A stretch of DNA of 64,000 bases, taken from assembly GCA_900546825.1 (NCBI GenBank), contig UREE01000001.1:1-64000 (forward strand). Direction: 5' to 3'. Both the position numbers and the translations under genes were made by a program. Within the stretch, counting starts at the first letter, position 1. Each line of letters begins with the position of its first letter. Under the pieces are notes generated by a model that worked only from the letters and a program-made list of their open reading frames with translations, made no database searches and was not told the DNA's origin. Shown piece by piece: positions 33,696 to 42,122 of the stretch. This DNA comes from an uncultured Collinsella sp. (GTDB lineage Bacteria > Actinomycetota > Coriobacteriia > Coriobacteriales > Coriobacteriaceae).

Positions 33696-34166
33696 CTATT
33701 TGTGATACGGCTCGCCACGACTGATCTTGCAGGCACGGTAAATCTGCTCTAGCAGCACCACACGCGCCAGGTTATGCGGCAAGGTAATGCGTCCAAAGCT
33801 GAGCATCTCGTCGGCGCGGGCGCGCACCTCATCACTCACGCCGTCCGAACCGCCGATTACAAAGGCAATGTCGCTGCTGCCTCGCAGCATAAGATCGTCG
33901 AGCCTCGCCGAAAACTCCTCGCTCGAGCGCTCCTTGCCCTCGATAGCCAGCAGGATCAAATGCGCTCGAGATGGCAAGGCGGCAAGAATCGCCGCCCCCT
34001 CCTTGTCGCGCGCGGCATCCACGCCGCCCGCCTTAGCCGGGTCGATATCGGCCACCTCGCGGATATCCACCTTGGCATAGGCACCTAGGCGCTTGGTGTA
34101 CTCAGCGCACGCGTCCTTCCAAAAGCGCTCCTTGAGCTTACCGACGCAAACGACGGTGTATTTCAC
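33696..34166 (-). CDS. rlmH: 23S rRNA (pseudouridine1915-N3)-methyltransferase RlmH
   Basis: SPOUT methyltransferase for pseudouridine 1915. The 156-residue length and motifs (KLKERFWKDACAEY, FVIGGSDGVSDEVRARA, LPHNLARVVLLEQIYRACKISRGEPYHK) are diagnostic, including the knotted C-terminal cofactor site. The gene starts 6 bases after the SPFH gene stop, so the two are probably co-transcribed. Confidence 0.95.
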   Translation of the reverse strand: MKYTVVCVGKLKERFWKDACAEYTKRLGAYAKVDIREVADIDPAKAGGVDAARDKEGAAILAALPSRAHLILLAIEGKERSSEEFSARLDDLMLRGSSDIAFVIGGSDGVSDEVRARADEMLSFGRITLPHNLARVVLLEQIYRACKISRGEPYHK

Positions 34167-34172
34167 GCGCGT

Positions 34173-35111
34173 CTACTCCTTCGAATCGTTTTGAACTTTG
34201 CCGGCGGCCAGCATCTGCTCGAACATCGAGGCCGACTGCGAAAAGTCGCTCGGCAGCACGACCGTCGAGGTTTTAGCCGTGCGAGCGAACTCCGTCATCA
34301 TCTCGGACCACTGCGTAAACATGAACAGTTGGTTGGCCTCGTCATTGCCGACACCCGTCTCCTGGATGATCTCGAGCGAATCTTTGATACCCAGTGCGAT
34401 GGCCTTGCGCTGGTTGGCGATGCCCTCGCCCGCCTTTTCCATTGCCTCGGCCTCGGCGGTCGCCTCGGTGACGCGCTTGATGCGGTCTGCCTCGGCGAGC
34501 TCCTGTGCCGCAGCGCGCTTGCGCTGGGCGGCGTTGATGTCGTTCATGGAGTTCTCAACCTCGGTCGGCAGTGCGATTTTGGTGATGAGCGTCGACACGA
34601 GGGTGAAGCCGTAGGCGGCCATCTGCTCGGAAACGGTAGCGTTGACATCCTTGGCGATGTCATCCTTCTTGGCAAAGACCTCATCGAGTGTGTAGACAGG
34701 AATCGAAGAGCGCAGGGCGTCGGTGATGAAGTCACGCATCTGGTCGACGGGCTCCTGCAGCATGTAGTAGCTCTTGTAGATGCCCGAATCTGCCGGGCCG
34801 GCGCCCATGTCGTAGCTCACGTGGTACTGAGCGGAGACCTCAAGACCGATGGTCACGTTGTCCTGGGTCTTAACGTCGATGCCAAAACCGTTTTTCATGG
34901 TGCGCAGGCTCACCGTGGCGGCCTTGCGGTCGATCACGGGCACCTTCACGTGGAAGCCCGCGTTGACGATACGATTGAACTTACCCAAGCGCTCGATGAT
35001 CACAGCGTGCTGCTGCTCAACGACGTAGCAGGCGTTGGGAAGCAACAGCAGCAGGATGATGATGGGAATCAAAAGGCTCGTAAGGGCAGCGATGATACCG
35101 GAAAACAGCAT
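34173..35111 (-). CDS. SPFH/Band 7 membrane-anchored protein (QmcA/HflK-like)
   Basis: A 312-residue protein with one N-terminal helix (LLIPIIILLLLL), the SPFH domain (VVEQQHAVIIERLGKF, then VPVIDRKAATVSLRT) and a long helical region rich in Ala/Glu (QRKRAAAQELAEADRIKR) that oligomerises. This is the QmcA/stomatin layout, probably a membrane scaffold or protease-associated protein. ATG at 35111 has GGAGAG upstream, while the upstream TTG does not. It is followed by rlmH. Confidence 0.88.
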   Translation of the reverse strand: MLFSGIIAALTSLLIPIIILLLLLPNACYVVEQQHAVIIERLGKFNRIVNAGFHVKVPVIDRKAATVSLRTMKNGFGIDVKTQDNVTIGLEVSAQYHVSYDMGAGPADSGIYKSYYMLQEPVDQMRDFITDALRSSIPVYTLDEVFAKKDDIAKDVNATVSEQMAAYGFTLVSTLITKIALPTEVENSMNDINAAQRKRAAAQELAEADRIKRVTEATAEAEAMEKAGEGIANQRKAIALGIKDSLEIIQETGVGNDEANQLFMFTQWSEMMTEFARTAKTSTVVLPSDFSQSASMFEQMLAAGKVQNDSKE

Positions 35112-35171
35112 GGTCTCTCCTCTGATAGGCACACGTTGCCATTAGGATACCCGTCCAAGGAGATCGTGCAT

Positions 35172-35227
35172 AACAAAAAGCCCCCATTGCTGGGAGCTCT
35201 TTCATTTAATGGTGCGGGCGAAAGGAC
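35172..35227 (-). repeat. Duplicated tRNA-Leu 3' end plus terminator
   Basis: These 56 bases repeat 35361-35416 with only 2-3 differences. The copied part is the tRNA-Leu terminator, spacer and last ~18 tRNA bases with CCA, ending at GGAC in the T-loop. The spacing between copies is 189 bases, almost the same as the 191 of the tRNA-Arg case. Confidence 0.92.
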
Positions 35228-35344
35228 GTCCGCGTATCCGCTTCGCGGATCCGCACCGGCATCGGCCGCCTGCCGGCGTCCTTGCCAGCTCGCTAAAAAC
35301 GCTCCGCGTTTTCTTGACGCTCGCTCCTTCGCAGGTTCAAGTCC
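35228..35344. mobile_element. Core of tRNA-linked repeat element (Leu copy)
   Basis: Second copy of the element at 30251-30366, same length and orientation relative to its tRNA. It includes the identical 37-base block (35288-35324) and the identical CGCGGATCCGCACCGGC (35244-35260). It ends with AGGTTCAAGTCC, which matches the T-arm of tRNA-Leu in inverted orientation, whereas the Arg copy ends with the Arg version. At the left junction GGAC abuts GTCC, as if two inverted T-arm halves had been joined. Confidence 0.65.
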
Positions 35345-35364
35345 CCGCGATGGGCACATAACAA

Positions 35365-35392
35365 AAAAGCTCCCATTGCTGGGAGCTCTTTC
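35365..35392 (-). terminator. tRNA-Leu terminator
   Basis: On the minus strand AAAGAGCTCCCAGCAATGGGAGCTTTTTT, a perfect hairpin with a T-run, 7 bases after the tRNA end. Confidence 0.9.
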
Positions 35393-35398
35393 ATTTAA

Positions 35399-35485
35399 TG
35401 GTGCGGGCGAAAGGACTTGAACCTTCATGGGGTTGCCCCCATACGGACCTGAACCGTACGCGTCTGCCAATTCCGCCACGCCCGC
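35399..35485 (-). tRNA. tRNA-Leu (anticodon CAG)
   Basis: 87 bases with encoded CCA. The acceptor GCGGGCG pairs with CGCCCGC, the anticodon stem TACGG/CCGTA encloses CAG for CUG codons, and the long variable arm ATGGGGGCAACCCCAT is class II. The T-arm is GAAGGTTCAAGTCCTTT. Confidence 0.97.
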
Positions 35486-35528
35486 GTGCAGGAATTAGAA
35501 TAACGGAGCGCCACCGCGAACGCAAGAA

Positions 35529-36446
35529 CTATTTTTGAAAAAGTTTGCAGGCATTTTCCCAAGCGGCATGCGCGATTGTTTCGGCGTCCTCACCAGTGCG
35601 ATCGATACGGTCGTTAACCAGCGCGTTTGCCGTAATGGAGATCATTGCGGGCTCGCATTCAAGACCGCGGATGGGCTCCGGAGCCATATACGGGCAATCC
35701 GTCTCGAACAAAATTCGATCGAGTGGGGTTGCCGCAAATGCCTCGCGCACGTCGTCGTTGCGCTTAAAGGTGGCCGCACCACCATAGGCGATATAGCAGC
35801 CCAGCTCCACAAAGCGCTCCATCGTGGCGCGGTCCTCGCCAAAACAGTGCAGCACACAACCGGCCTGGGGCACGCCCACCCCACGAAGCACGTTGTAGGC
35901 GTCCACGTGCGAGGTACGCTCCTGGTCCATGTCCTCGTGACGCAGATGCAGCTCCACCGGCACGTTACGACGCACGGCAAGCTCGAGCTGGCGCGCCATG
36001 CAGTCAATCTGCACGTTATGGGGTGCCGGCGCGATATCGTCGTCATAGTCCATGTGGTAGTCCAGACCGATTTCGCCAATACCGGCGCACAAAGGGTCAT
36101 CAAGCGCAGCAACAACCTGCGCGTGAATGTCGTCGGTATAGTCCGGCGCGCCATACGGATGCACGCCGGCAAGATACTTGATCTGCGGGATATCCTGCAT
36201 CGGCAGAATTTCGCGCGTCAGCCAGTCGCTATAGTCCGTCACGCTGCGCTTGTCGGCGATGGGGTCGAAGACCGTCACCAACAGGTCGATGCCTGCCGCC
36301 TTGGCACGCACGAGTGTCTCGGGCACATCCTTGCCCCAGAACGAAAGCAGATGCGCATGTGTGTCGGCAAGCGGTGCCAAGGGCACGGGACAAGCAACCG
36401 TCTTCTTTTTCTTGGTAAACGTCACGCGTTCGGCATTAAGCGTCAT
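35529..36446 (-). CDS. TatD-family metal-dependent DNase
   Basis: A 305-residue amidohydrolase-fold nuclease. The metal site is visible as ADTHAHLLSF (HxH), GEIGLDYHMD (Glu), ELHLRHEDMD (His), VLHCFGED (His) and ETDCPYMAPEP (Asp). The start is ATG at 36446, which overlaps the last 11 bases of ksgA, so the two genes are translationally coupled. The longer upstream frame only reads through ksgA. tRNA-Leu follows 44 bases after the stop. Confidence 0.9.
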   Translation of the reverse strand: MTLNAERVTFTKKKKTVACPVPLAPLADTHAHLLSFWGKDVPETLVRAKAAGIDLLVTVFDPIADKRSVTDYSDWLTREILPMQDIPQIKYLAGVHPYGAPDYTDDIHAQVVAALDDPLCAGIGEIGLDYHMDYDDDIAPAPHNVQIDCMARQLELAVRRNVPVELHLRHEDMDQERTSHVDAYNVLRGVGVPQAGCVLHCFGEDRATMERFVELGCYIAYGGAATFKRNDDVREAFAATPLDRILFETDCPYMAPEPIRGLECEPAMISITANALVNDRIDRTGEDAETIAHAAWENACKLFQK

Positions 36447-37296
36447 GGGAAAGCTCCCGAGCCAGGCACACAAAGTCGGCGACGCCGAGCGTCTCGGCGC
36501 GCGTGGTGGGCGCGATACCGCAAGCCTCAAAGGCGGCATCGAGCACGTCCTTGGCAAAGCCGTTGGCGCTCATGGAATTGCGGATGGTCTTGCGACGCTG
36601 AGCAAATGCAGCATCAATCACGCGGGCCACAAATTCGCGATCGAGTCCTTCGGGCACCACACCGTCAACACGGTCGATACGCACGACGGCCGAGTCCACG
36701 TGTGGCGCCGGCATAAAGCAACGCGGCGGCACCTCAAAGCGACCCGTTACCTGCGCATACAGGCCAAGCTTTGCCGTATAGCCGCCATAGGTCTTGTTGC
36801 CCGGCACTGCGGCAATGCGATCGGCAACCTCCTTTTGCACCATGACGACGGCGCGCTTGAGCGCCGGCATCGTCTGGAATAATTGCAAAATGATCGTCGC
36901 CGCCACGTTATAGGGCAAGTTCGCGACAAATACCGTCGGCTCACCGCCCGCAGCCTGCTCAATCTGCCCCGGCGTCACCTTGAGCGCGTCGCCCATGATA
37001 AAGCGGAAGTTGGCATAGTCGGCGGCGTGGGCATCGAGCACCGGCTCAAGCTCGGAATCGGCCTCAATGGACGTAACGCACGCCGCTTCCTGCAGCAACG
37101 CAAGTGTCAACGTACCGCAACCTGGACCCACCTCGAGTACGCGCTCGTCACCTGCAAGCTCGGTAAGCTCGCAGATACGTTCGATCACATGGTTGTCGAT
37201 CAGGAAGTTCTGGCCCAGGCGATGCTTGGTCGCAAGGCCAAACTCCTCCAGCAGCTCCCTTGTTGCCGTGGGGTTTGCCAAAGGCGAAGTTGTCAT
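36436..37296 (-). CDS. rsmA: 16S rRNA dimethyladenosine transferase KsgA/RsmA
   Basis: Dimethylates two adjacent adenines in helix 45 of 16S rRNA. The 286-residue product shows KHRLGQNFLIDNHV, the SAM site VLEVGPGCGTLT, the catalytic NLPYNVA motif, and PAPHVDSAVVRI near the C-terminal domain. The overlap with tatD downstream is a common order in Gram-positives. A metG terminator lies upstream, so its promoter is in the 37297-37333 gap or transcription comes through from metG. Confidence 0.95.
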   Translation of the reverse strand: MTTSPLANPTATRELLEEFGLATKHRLGQNFLIDNHVIERICELTELAGDERVLEVGPGCGTLTLALLQEAACVTSIEADSELEPVLDAHAADYANFRFIMGDALKVTPGQIEQAAGGEPTVFVANLPYNVAATIILQLFQTMPALKRAVVMVQKEVADRIAAVPGNKTYGGYTAKLGLYAQVTGRFEVPPRCFMPAPHVDSAVVRIDRVDGVVPEGLDREFVARVIDAAFAQRRKTIRNSMSANGFAKDVLDAAFEACGIAPTTRAETLGVADFVCLARELSHDA

Positions 37297-37333
37297 AGTT
37301 GCCTCCTTAGCATGATGGCGGCGTCTTGAAACA

Positions 37334-37374
37334 AAAGGGCATGGACCGTTGCGGCCATGCCCTTACATCTAAAC
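37334..37374 (-). terminator. metG terminator
   Basis: On the minus strand AAGGGCATGG, a loop, then CCATGCCCTTTTG. It lies 30 bases past the metG stop and upstream of rsmA. Confidence 0.8.
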
Positions 37375-37403
37375 AGCAAATTGCCGATATGGCGCGCGGC
37401 GTC

Positions 37404-39005
37404 TTAGCCCAGACGCGGGAACAGCGGCTCACCCTTCTCGACGGGCTGACCACCGGCAAGCAGGCCCCAAGCGCAAATGCCCTTGAGGTCGTCGCTCGCG
37501 GCCTCGTCCTCGCAGGACAGGCGGCGCAGGGCTTCGGCAGAGGTCTGAGGCATGAGCGGCATCAGCAGGTGAGCGGCAATGCGGATGGCCTCGAGCAGGT
37601 TGTAGATCACAAATGCCAGCTCGTCAGCCTTAGCCTCATCCTTGGCAAGCGCCCAAGGCTCGGAGTCCTCGATGTAGTGGTTGGCGGCGTGGATGAGCTC
37701 CATAACCTCGTCCTTGGCTCCGCCGTAATCGAGCACGTCCATCTTGGCCATGTAGCGCTCGACCAGGCCGTCGGCGATCTTTGCCAGCGGGTTGTCGAAC
37801 GCATCGAACGATGCGGGCTTGGCGGGCGCGCAGCCGTCAAAGTACTTGCCGCTCATGTTGAGCGAACGCGAGATGAGGTTGCCCCAGCTGTTGGCCAGGT
37901 CGGCGTTGTAGACCTGCTCCATGCGATCGAAGCTGATGGCGCCGTCGGTGCCGGGGACGACGTCGGTCATAAAGTAGTAGCGATAGCCCTCGACGCCCAG
38001 CATGTCGATAACGTCCTGCGGAGCGATAGCGTTGCCGCGGCTCTTGGACATCTTCTCGGCCTTGCCGGTCTCGGCATTGCGCACGGTCAGGAAGCCGTGG
38101 GCAAAAACGTGCTCGGGCAGGGCCTCGCCGATGGCCATGAGCATGGCGGGCCAAATGACGCAGTGGAAGCGGATGATGTCCTTACCCACGATGTGGAACT
38201 GCGCGGGCCAGCGATAGGCCAGCTCGGCACGCGCCTCGTCGGTATCGACACCGTAGCCGACGGCCGTCATATAGTTGAGCAGCGCATCGAACCACACGTA
38301 GGTCACGTGGCCCTCGTCAAACGGGACCTGAATGCCCCAGTCAAAGCTCGTGCGGCTCACGGAAAGGTCGTTAAGGCCGCCCTCGACAAAGCTGCGCACC
38401 TCGTTCATGCGGAACGCAGGCTCGACAAAGTCAGGATGCTCGTCATAGAGCTTGAGCAGCTTGTCCTGGAAGGCGGAAAGCTTAAAGAAGTAGGACTCCT
38501 CCTGCACGCGCTCAAGCGGACGGTGGCAGTCGGGGCACAGGTGCTGGCCGACGCTGCCGTACTCCTCGTCGCCCTTCTGGACCTGCGTATCGGTGAAGTA
38601 GGTCTCGTCAGGCACGCAATACCAGCCGTCGTAGCTGCCCTTATACAGGTAACCGGACTCCTTCATGCGCTCCCACAGGTACTGCACGGCATGATGCTGG
38701 CGCGGCTCGGTGGTGCGGATGAAGTCGTCGTTGGAAATCTCGAGCTTGCTCCAAAGCTCCTTGAAGTGCGGGGCCTGGCTGTCGGTCCACTCCTGCGGCG
38801 TCATACCATGCTTGGCTGCGGCCTCGGCGACCTTCTCGCCGTGCTCGTCCATGCCGGTCAGGAACTTGACGTTATAGCCGGCGGAGCGGCGATAGCGAGC
38901 CTGAACGTCGGCGATGATGGTGGAATAAGCCGTGCCCAGGTGCGGATCGGCGTTGACGTAGTAGATGGGCGTCGTGATAAAGAACGAAGGCTTGCTTTGA
39001 TCCAT
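37404..39005 (-). CDS. metG: Methionyl-tRNA synthetase
   Basis: Class I synthetase. The HIGH-equivalent is DPHLGTAYS, KMSKS is intact (EKMSKSRGN), and a zinc-knuckle pair is partly visible (WYCVPDE and LCPDCHRPL). The 533-residue product lacks the C-terminal EMAP/tRNA-binding extension found in longer MetRS forms. It is followed by a terminator and preceded by rsmI and the GH5 gene on the same strand. A 69-base gap separates it from rsmI. Confidence 0.95.
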   Translation of the reverse strand: MDQSKPSFFITTPIYYVNADPHLGTAYSTIIADVQARYRRSAGYNVKFLTGMDEHGEKVAEAAAKHGMTPQEWTDSQAPHFKELWSKLEISNDDFIRTTEPRQHHAVQYLWERMKESGYLYKGSYDGWYCVPDETYFTDTQVQKGDEEYGSVGQHLCPDCHRPLERVQEESYFFKLSAFQDKLLKLYDEHPDFVEPAFRMNEVRSFVEGGLNDLSVSRTSFDWGIQVPFDEGHVTYVWFDALLNYMTAVGYGVDTDEARAELAYRWPAQFHIVGKDIIRFHCVIWPAMLMAIGEALPEHVFAHGFLTVRNAETGKAEKMSKSRGNAIAPQDVIDMLGVEGYRYYFMTDVVPGTDGAISFDRMEQVYNADLANSWGNLISRSLNMSGKYFDGCAPAKPASFDAFDNPLAKIADGLVERYMAKMDVLDYGGAKDEVMELIHAANHYIEDSEPWALAKDEAKADELAFVIYNLLEAIRIAAHLLMPLMPQTSAEALRRLSCEDEAASDDLKGICAWGLLAGGQPVEKGEPLFPRLG

Positions 39006-39074
39006 GGGGTTTGTCCTCCAGAAAAACGTTGCATACAGGGGATGATTCTAGCGCAAGGGCTGGATATCCTCCAT

Positions 39075-39953
39075 CTATTGCATATCGAGCACCATGGCAT
39101 AGACATCGCGCTTGCGGCGCGAATACTTCTGAGACAGGCGCTTGGCCACCGCAGAGGCGGGCTCCCCCTCCTCGAGTGCGGCGCGGATATCCTCGCGCAG
39201 GGCCTCATCGGGATCCGCTGCCGCGGCGCCAACCGGCACGATGCCGACATCCTCGTCCTCGCTCGGCGGCGCGATGACCAGCGCAATCTCGCCCTTTACC
39301 TCGCCGCGAGCACGCAGCTCTTCGGCGAGCTGGGCGGCGGGCCCGCGCAAGACCTCCTCGTGCAGCTTGGTGAGTTCGCGGCAGACGGCAACCTCACGCT
39401 GGGGAAAGACCTCCGCCACGGCCTCGAGCGTCGCCACGATGCGATGTGGAGACTCGTAGAAGATGAGTGCGCCGGGCACCACGGCAAGGCGCTGCAAACG
39501 ACGCACGCGGTCGCCGTGCTTTCGGCCCAAAAAGCCCTCGAAGAAAAAATGCTCACAGGGAATGCCGGACGAAACGAGCGCCGTGACGCAAGCAGAGGGC
39601 CCGGGGATAACTTCGACGGGCACATCGGCCTCACGTGCCGCCTCGACCAGCGCCTGGCCGGGATCGGACACGCTCGGCATGCCGGCGTCCGAGGCAAAGG
39701 CGAGGGTCTCCCCCGCCAGCAGACGGTCGACCAGGCCGGCGGCGCGGCTGGCGATCACATTCTCGTCGCAACGGACAAGCGGCTTGGAAATTCCCAGGTG
39801 CATCAGCAGCTTTGACGTCACACGCGTGTCTTCGCAGCAAATGGCATCGGCGGCGGCAAACGCCTCGCCAACGCGCGGGGACAGGTCGCCCAGGTTACCG
39901 ATGGGCGTGCCGACCACATAGAGTTTGCCCGTGTGGGCGCTGTTTTGCGTCAT
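39075..39953 (-). CDS. rsmI: 16S rRNA 2'-O-methyltransferase RsmI
   Basis: Methylates the 2'-OH of C1402 in 16S rRNA. The 292-residue product opens with LYVVGTPIGNLGDLSPR, then CEDTRVTSKLLMHL, SDAGMPSVSDPG and FEGFLGRK, all typical of the tetrapyrrole-methylase-like RsmI fold. It starts 6 bases after the GH5 stop. A genomic order of rsmI and metG is common. Confidence 0.95.
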   Translation of the reverse strand: MTQNSAHTGKLYVVGTPIGNLGDLSPRVGEAFAAADAICCEDTRVTSKLLMHLGISKPLVRCDENVIASRAAGLVDRLLAGETLAFASDAGMPSVSDPGQALVEAAREADVPVEVIPGPSACVTALVSSGIPCEHFFFEGFLGRKHGDRVRRLQRLAVVPGALIFYESPHRIVATLEAVAEVFPQREVAVCRELTKLHEEVLRGPAAQLAEELRARGEVKGEIALVIAPPSEDEDVGIVPVGAAAADPDEALREDIRAALEEGEPASAVAKRLSQKYSRRKRDVYAMVLDMQ

Positions 39954-39959
39954 ATCAAC

Positions 39960-41024
39960 CTATTCAATCATGCCGCGTTCGAGCGTACCGAGCGCCGCGC
40001 GAGCGTCCCATGCTGCAATGCGCTTCTCGGTCTTCCACGTTTGGAAGAACCAACCGGCAGCCGGCGCAAACGAAGCCAGCTGGTTGGCGATAAACACGCG
40101 CTCGTAGGCATTGCGGCCCTCGGGCGTAACCGACGAGTTGGCAAAGATCGCCGCACCCGACCATTCGCCCACCAGCACGGGGAACCCAGTCGAAATCGCT
40201 TCTTTAAGCTCGCGCTTGTTACGCGAAATCGCCGTCGTCAGCCCGCGAGGGCTCGTGATGTCGAGCGCATACTCGTCGCGGTAATGGTACAGGTGAAGAT
40301 CCATGTAGACGTTCTTGTACTTGGCGCCGCGCATAAAATGCTTCCACTCGCTGGGATGCCCCGACGACGAGAAGACGACGATCTTATCCTCGGGCATATA
40401 CGAACGGACGAGCTCGTAGGCATCGCGATAGAAATTGCGCAGGTAGTGAGCAGGAATGCCATCCGTCATGGTGAAGAGGCTCTTGCGAACGCTCATCTGC
40501 GGCGTGTCCAGCAGCTCAATGCCCAGCAGGCTCTCGGCCTCGCCATAGCGATCGGCCAAGCGCTCGAGCACGTCGAGTGCGACATGACGGCCGTTGGTGG
40601 ACGAATGCCACTCGGCAACAGCCTCCGGCGTGGTGGGCGAATCGTTGGAATCGCCCTGGCCACCGGGCACGGTTGCCAGATCGAGCAGCACGCGGATGTC
40701 GTACTTGGCAGCCCACTCAATTGCGCGGTCGATGTAATCGACAACCGATATGTAGGAGGCATCGGACTCCTGTGAGCCAAAGGCATACCAGGGCACCGGC
40801 AGACGCACGGCATTGAGACCGATCTGCGCCATGCGGCGAAAATCGTCCTCGCTCACAAACGTCTCGTAATGGCGGCGCATGCGCTCGTTATAGGCGGCGG
40901 TACCCATGGCCTCCTGTAGCTCAGCCGCGTTGGATGCACCGGTCGCCGCGTACAGCGACGGGGTCACCCAGGGCTCGGGAATAAACCAGCCAGAGAGATT
41001 AACGCCGAGTATCCTCTCCATCAC
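39960..41024 (-). CDS. GH5-type protein, exo-glucanase-like, with lost acid/base residue
   Basis: A 354-residue (beta/alpha)8 glycoside-hydrolase family 5 protein resembling exo-beta-1,3-glucanases. The N terminus has GVNLSGWFIPEPWVTPSL and NAVRLPVPWYAF. The nucleophile motif VGEWSG (Glu about 287) is intact. The acid/base motif is not: family members read GIELLNEP, and this protein reads GIELLDTP (about 168-175), so the proton-donor Glu is Thr. The usual DLHGAPGSQNG loop is DLATVPGGQGD, losing a conserved His. No signal peptide. It may be a pseudoenzyme or use altered chemistry. It is first in a unit with rsmI. Confidence 0.8.
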   Translation of the reverse strand: MMERILGVNLSGWFIPEPWVTPSLYAATGASNAAELQEAMGTAAYNERMRRHYETFVSEDDFRRMAQIGLNAVRLPVPWYAFGSQESDASYISVVDYIDRAIEWAAKYDIRVLLDLATVPGGQGDSNDSPTTPEAVAEWHSSTNGRHVALDVLERLADRYGEAESLLGIELLDTPQMSVRKSLFTMTDGIPAHYLRNFYRDAYELVRSYMPEDKIVVFSSSGHPSEWKHFMRGAKYKNVYMDLHLYHYRDEYALDITSPRGLTTAISRNKRELKEAISTGFPVLVGEWSGAAIFANSSVTPEGRNAYERVFIANQLASFAPAAGWFFQTWKTEKRIAAWDARAALGTLERGMIE

Positions 41025-41278
41025 TGCCCCCTTCGGATCATGCAGGTCGAACCCGCATCGTATTGCGTAGGATAAGTATCGTTTTGAGTATACCCGCGTG
41101 TGCGGACAGGCGACCGAACGGTCTGCAAAGTGACGCGAAAGTGGGAGGAACGTCTGGGAGCAGACGGACTCGGAATGGCGCGACGAGGTGTGTACGCGCG
41201 CCGGAGGCAGGCACCGGAAAGTGTGTCCCGTTCTGAGCCCTTATTCTGGGACGCAGTTTCCGCAGAACCCTACATAAA
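41025..41278. other. Non-coding gap upstream of the GH5 gene
   Basis: No credible gene. It contains the leader of the GH5 gene and an imperfect palindrome (about 41217-41263, CGGAAA..GTCCC with GGGAC..TTTCCG) of the same GGGAC/GTCCC style as other intergenic repeats in the window. Confidence 0.5.
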
Positions 41279-41303
41279 AGAAAAGGACCCCTTTGCAGAG
41301 GTC
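41279..41303 (-). terminator. tRNA-Phe terminator
   Basis: On the minus strand AGGACCTCTGCAAAGGGGTCCTTTTCTTTT, a hairpin with a T-rich tail, beginning 15 bases after the tRNA. Confidence 0.85.
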
Positions 41304-41318
41304 CTAGTCAATTCAAGG

Positions 41319-41391
<73 letters not shown>

Positions 41392-41514
41392 ATTTGAGGT
41401 GTGCCTTGTTTCAAGGCTTGATTAGTATAACCAAGGACGCGTTCCGGTCAACCGAGAATTTCAAAAAAGTTTTTGAGCACAGCCTCGGTTCTTTAAATCG
41501 GCACGTCAGAGGCA

Positions 41515-41802
41515 TCAGCCGGCAGCAAGAAGTTTTTCGCTCAGAGCCGCACGGGCAAACTCACTTGGCGTCATCCCCTCGGCAGCCGCCCGTCGACGAA
41601 TGGCCTCCTTCATTCCCAGAGGAATCTTGACCGACAGCGTTGCCGTCCCCTCACCTGAGAGTGGGGGCCGTCCATGCACGATCCCACCAACGGTGTGTTC
41701 GCCATCCGGAAACTCTCCGCGCTCGTACGACTCGCACCACGCGTCAATCATTTCATCCGTTACAACCTGACCATTAGCGGCCGTATACGTCTTGCCCATC
41801 AT
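41515..41802 (-). CDS. Ribbon-helix-helix/CopG-like antitoxin
   Basis: A 95-residue protein. The C-terminal 45 residues (ATLSVKIPLGMKEAIRRRAAAEGMTPSEFARAALSEKLL) form a beta strand and two helices of the ribbon-helix-helix type that binds operator DNA as a dimer. The acidic N-terminal half, MGKTYTAANGQVVTDEMIDAW, would be the toxin-facing part in a reversed arrangement. Its start overlaps the end of the upstream toxin-like frame by 4 bases (ATGA), typical of type II toxin-antitoxin pairs. The cognate toxin frame is broken here. Confidence 0.8.
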   Translation of the reverse strand: MMGKTYTAANGQVVTDEMIDAWCESYERGEFPDGEHTVGGIVHGRPPLSGEGTATLSVKIPLGMKEAIRRRAAAEGMTPSEFARAALSEKLLAAG

Positions 41803-42064
41803 CGACCCCTTTGCCGAGCCCGTTCAATCTCCTGCCAAAATTTCTTCTGGACTGGAGACAAGGCATGAATGATAAGCCCCCACGGACAAGCTCGACCGCG
41901 ACAAGCTCCACGCTTCGTCCGTCTGGGAGCCATCCAATCGCAAGCCATCTCGGCGGCTCGTCCTTCGGCTCGCGACGAATGCACTCAGTAACCGCAAGCC
42001 AAGCGCTAAGCACCTGCTTTTCCGTCAGGTGCTTTTTAGCGTTGGGATGGATCTCAACATCCAT
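41799..42064 (-). pseudogene. BrnT-like toxin gene with frameshift
   Basis: ATG at 42064 (GGAGGAGA upstream) starts MDVEIHPNAKKHLTEKQVL and reads well up to VELVRGG. Past a run of five G (about 41878-41882 on the plus strand as C) this frame becomes LSFMPCLQ and runs on into the antitoxin. The other frame continues sensibly as GLIIHALSPVQKKFWQEIERARQRGR and stops overlapping the antitoxin start. One extra G would restore an 88-90-residue toxin. This could be a real null, a phase-variable tract or a sequencing error. The toxin family assignment is tentative. Confidence 0.65.
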
Positions 42065-42122
42065 GCATCTTCTCCTCCATCTTACCCAATTTCGTATGAC
42101 GAAAGTCCGCTGTCGCCAATTC

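Noticed and set aside
37326..39815. 829-residue plus-strand open frame over metG and rsmI
   Set aside because: It spans two well-defined minus-strand genes and a terminator, so it is a GC-driven artefact.
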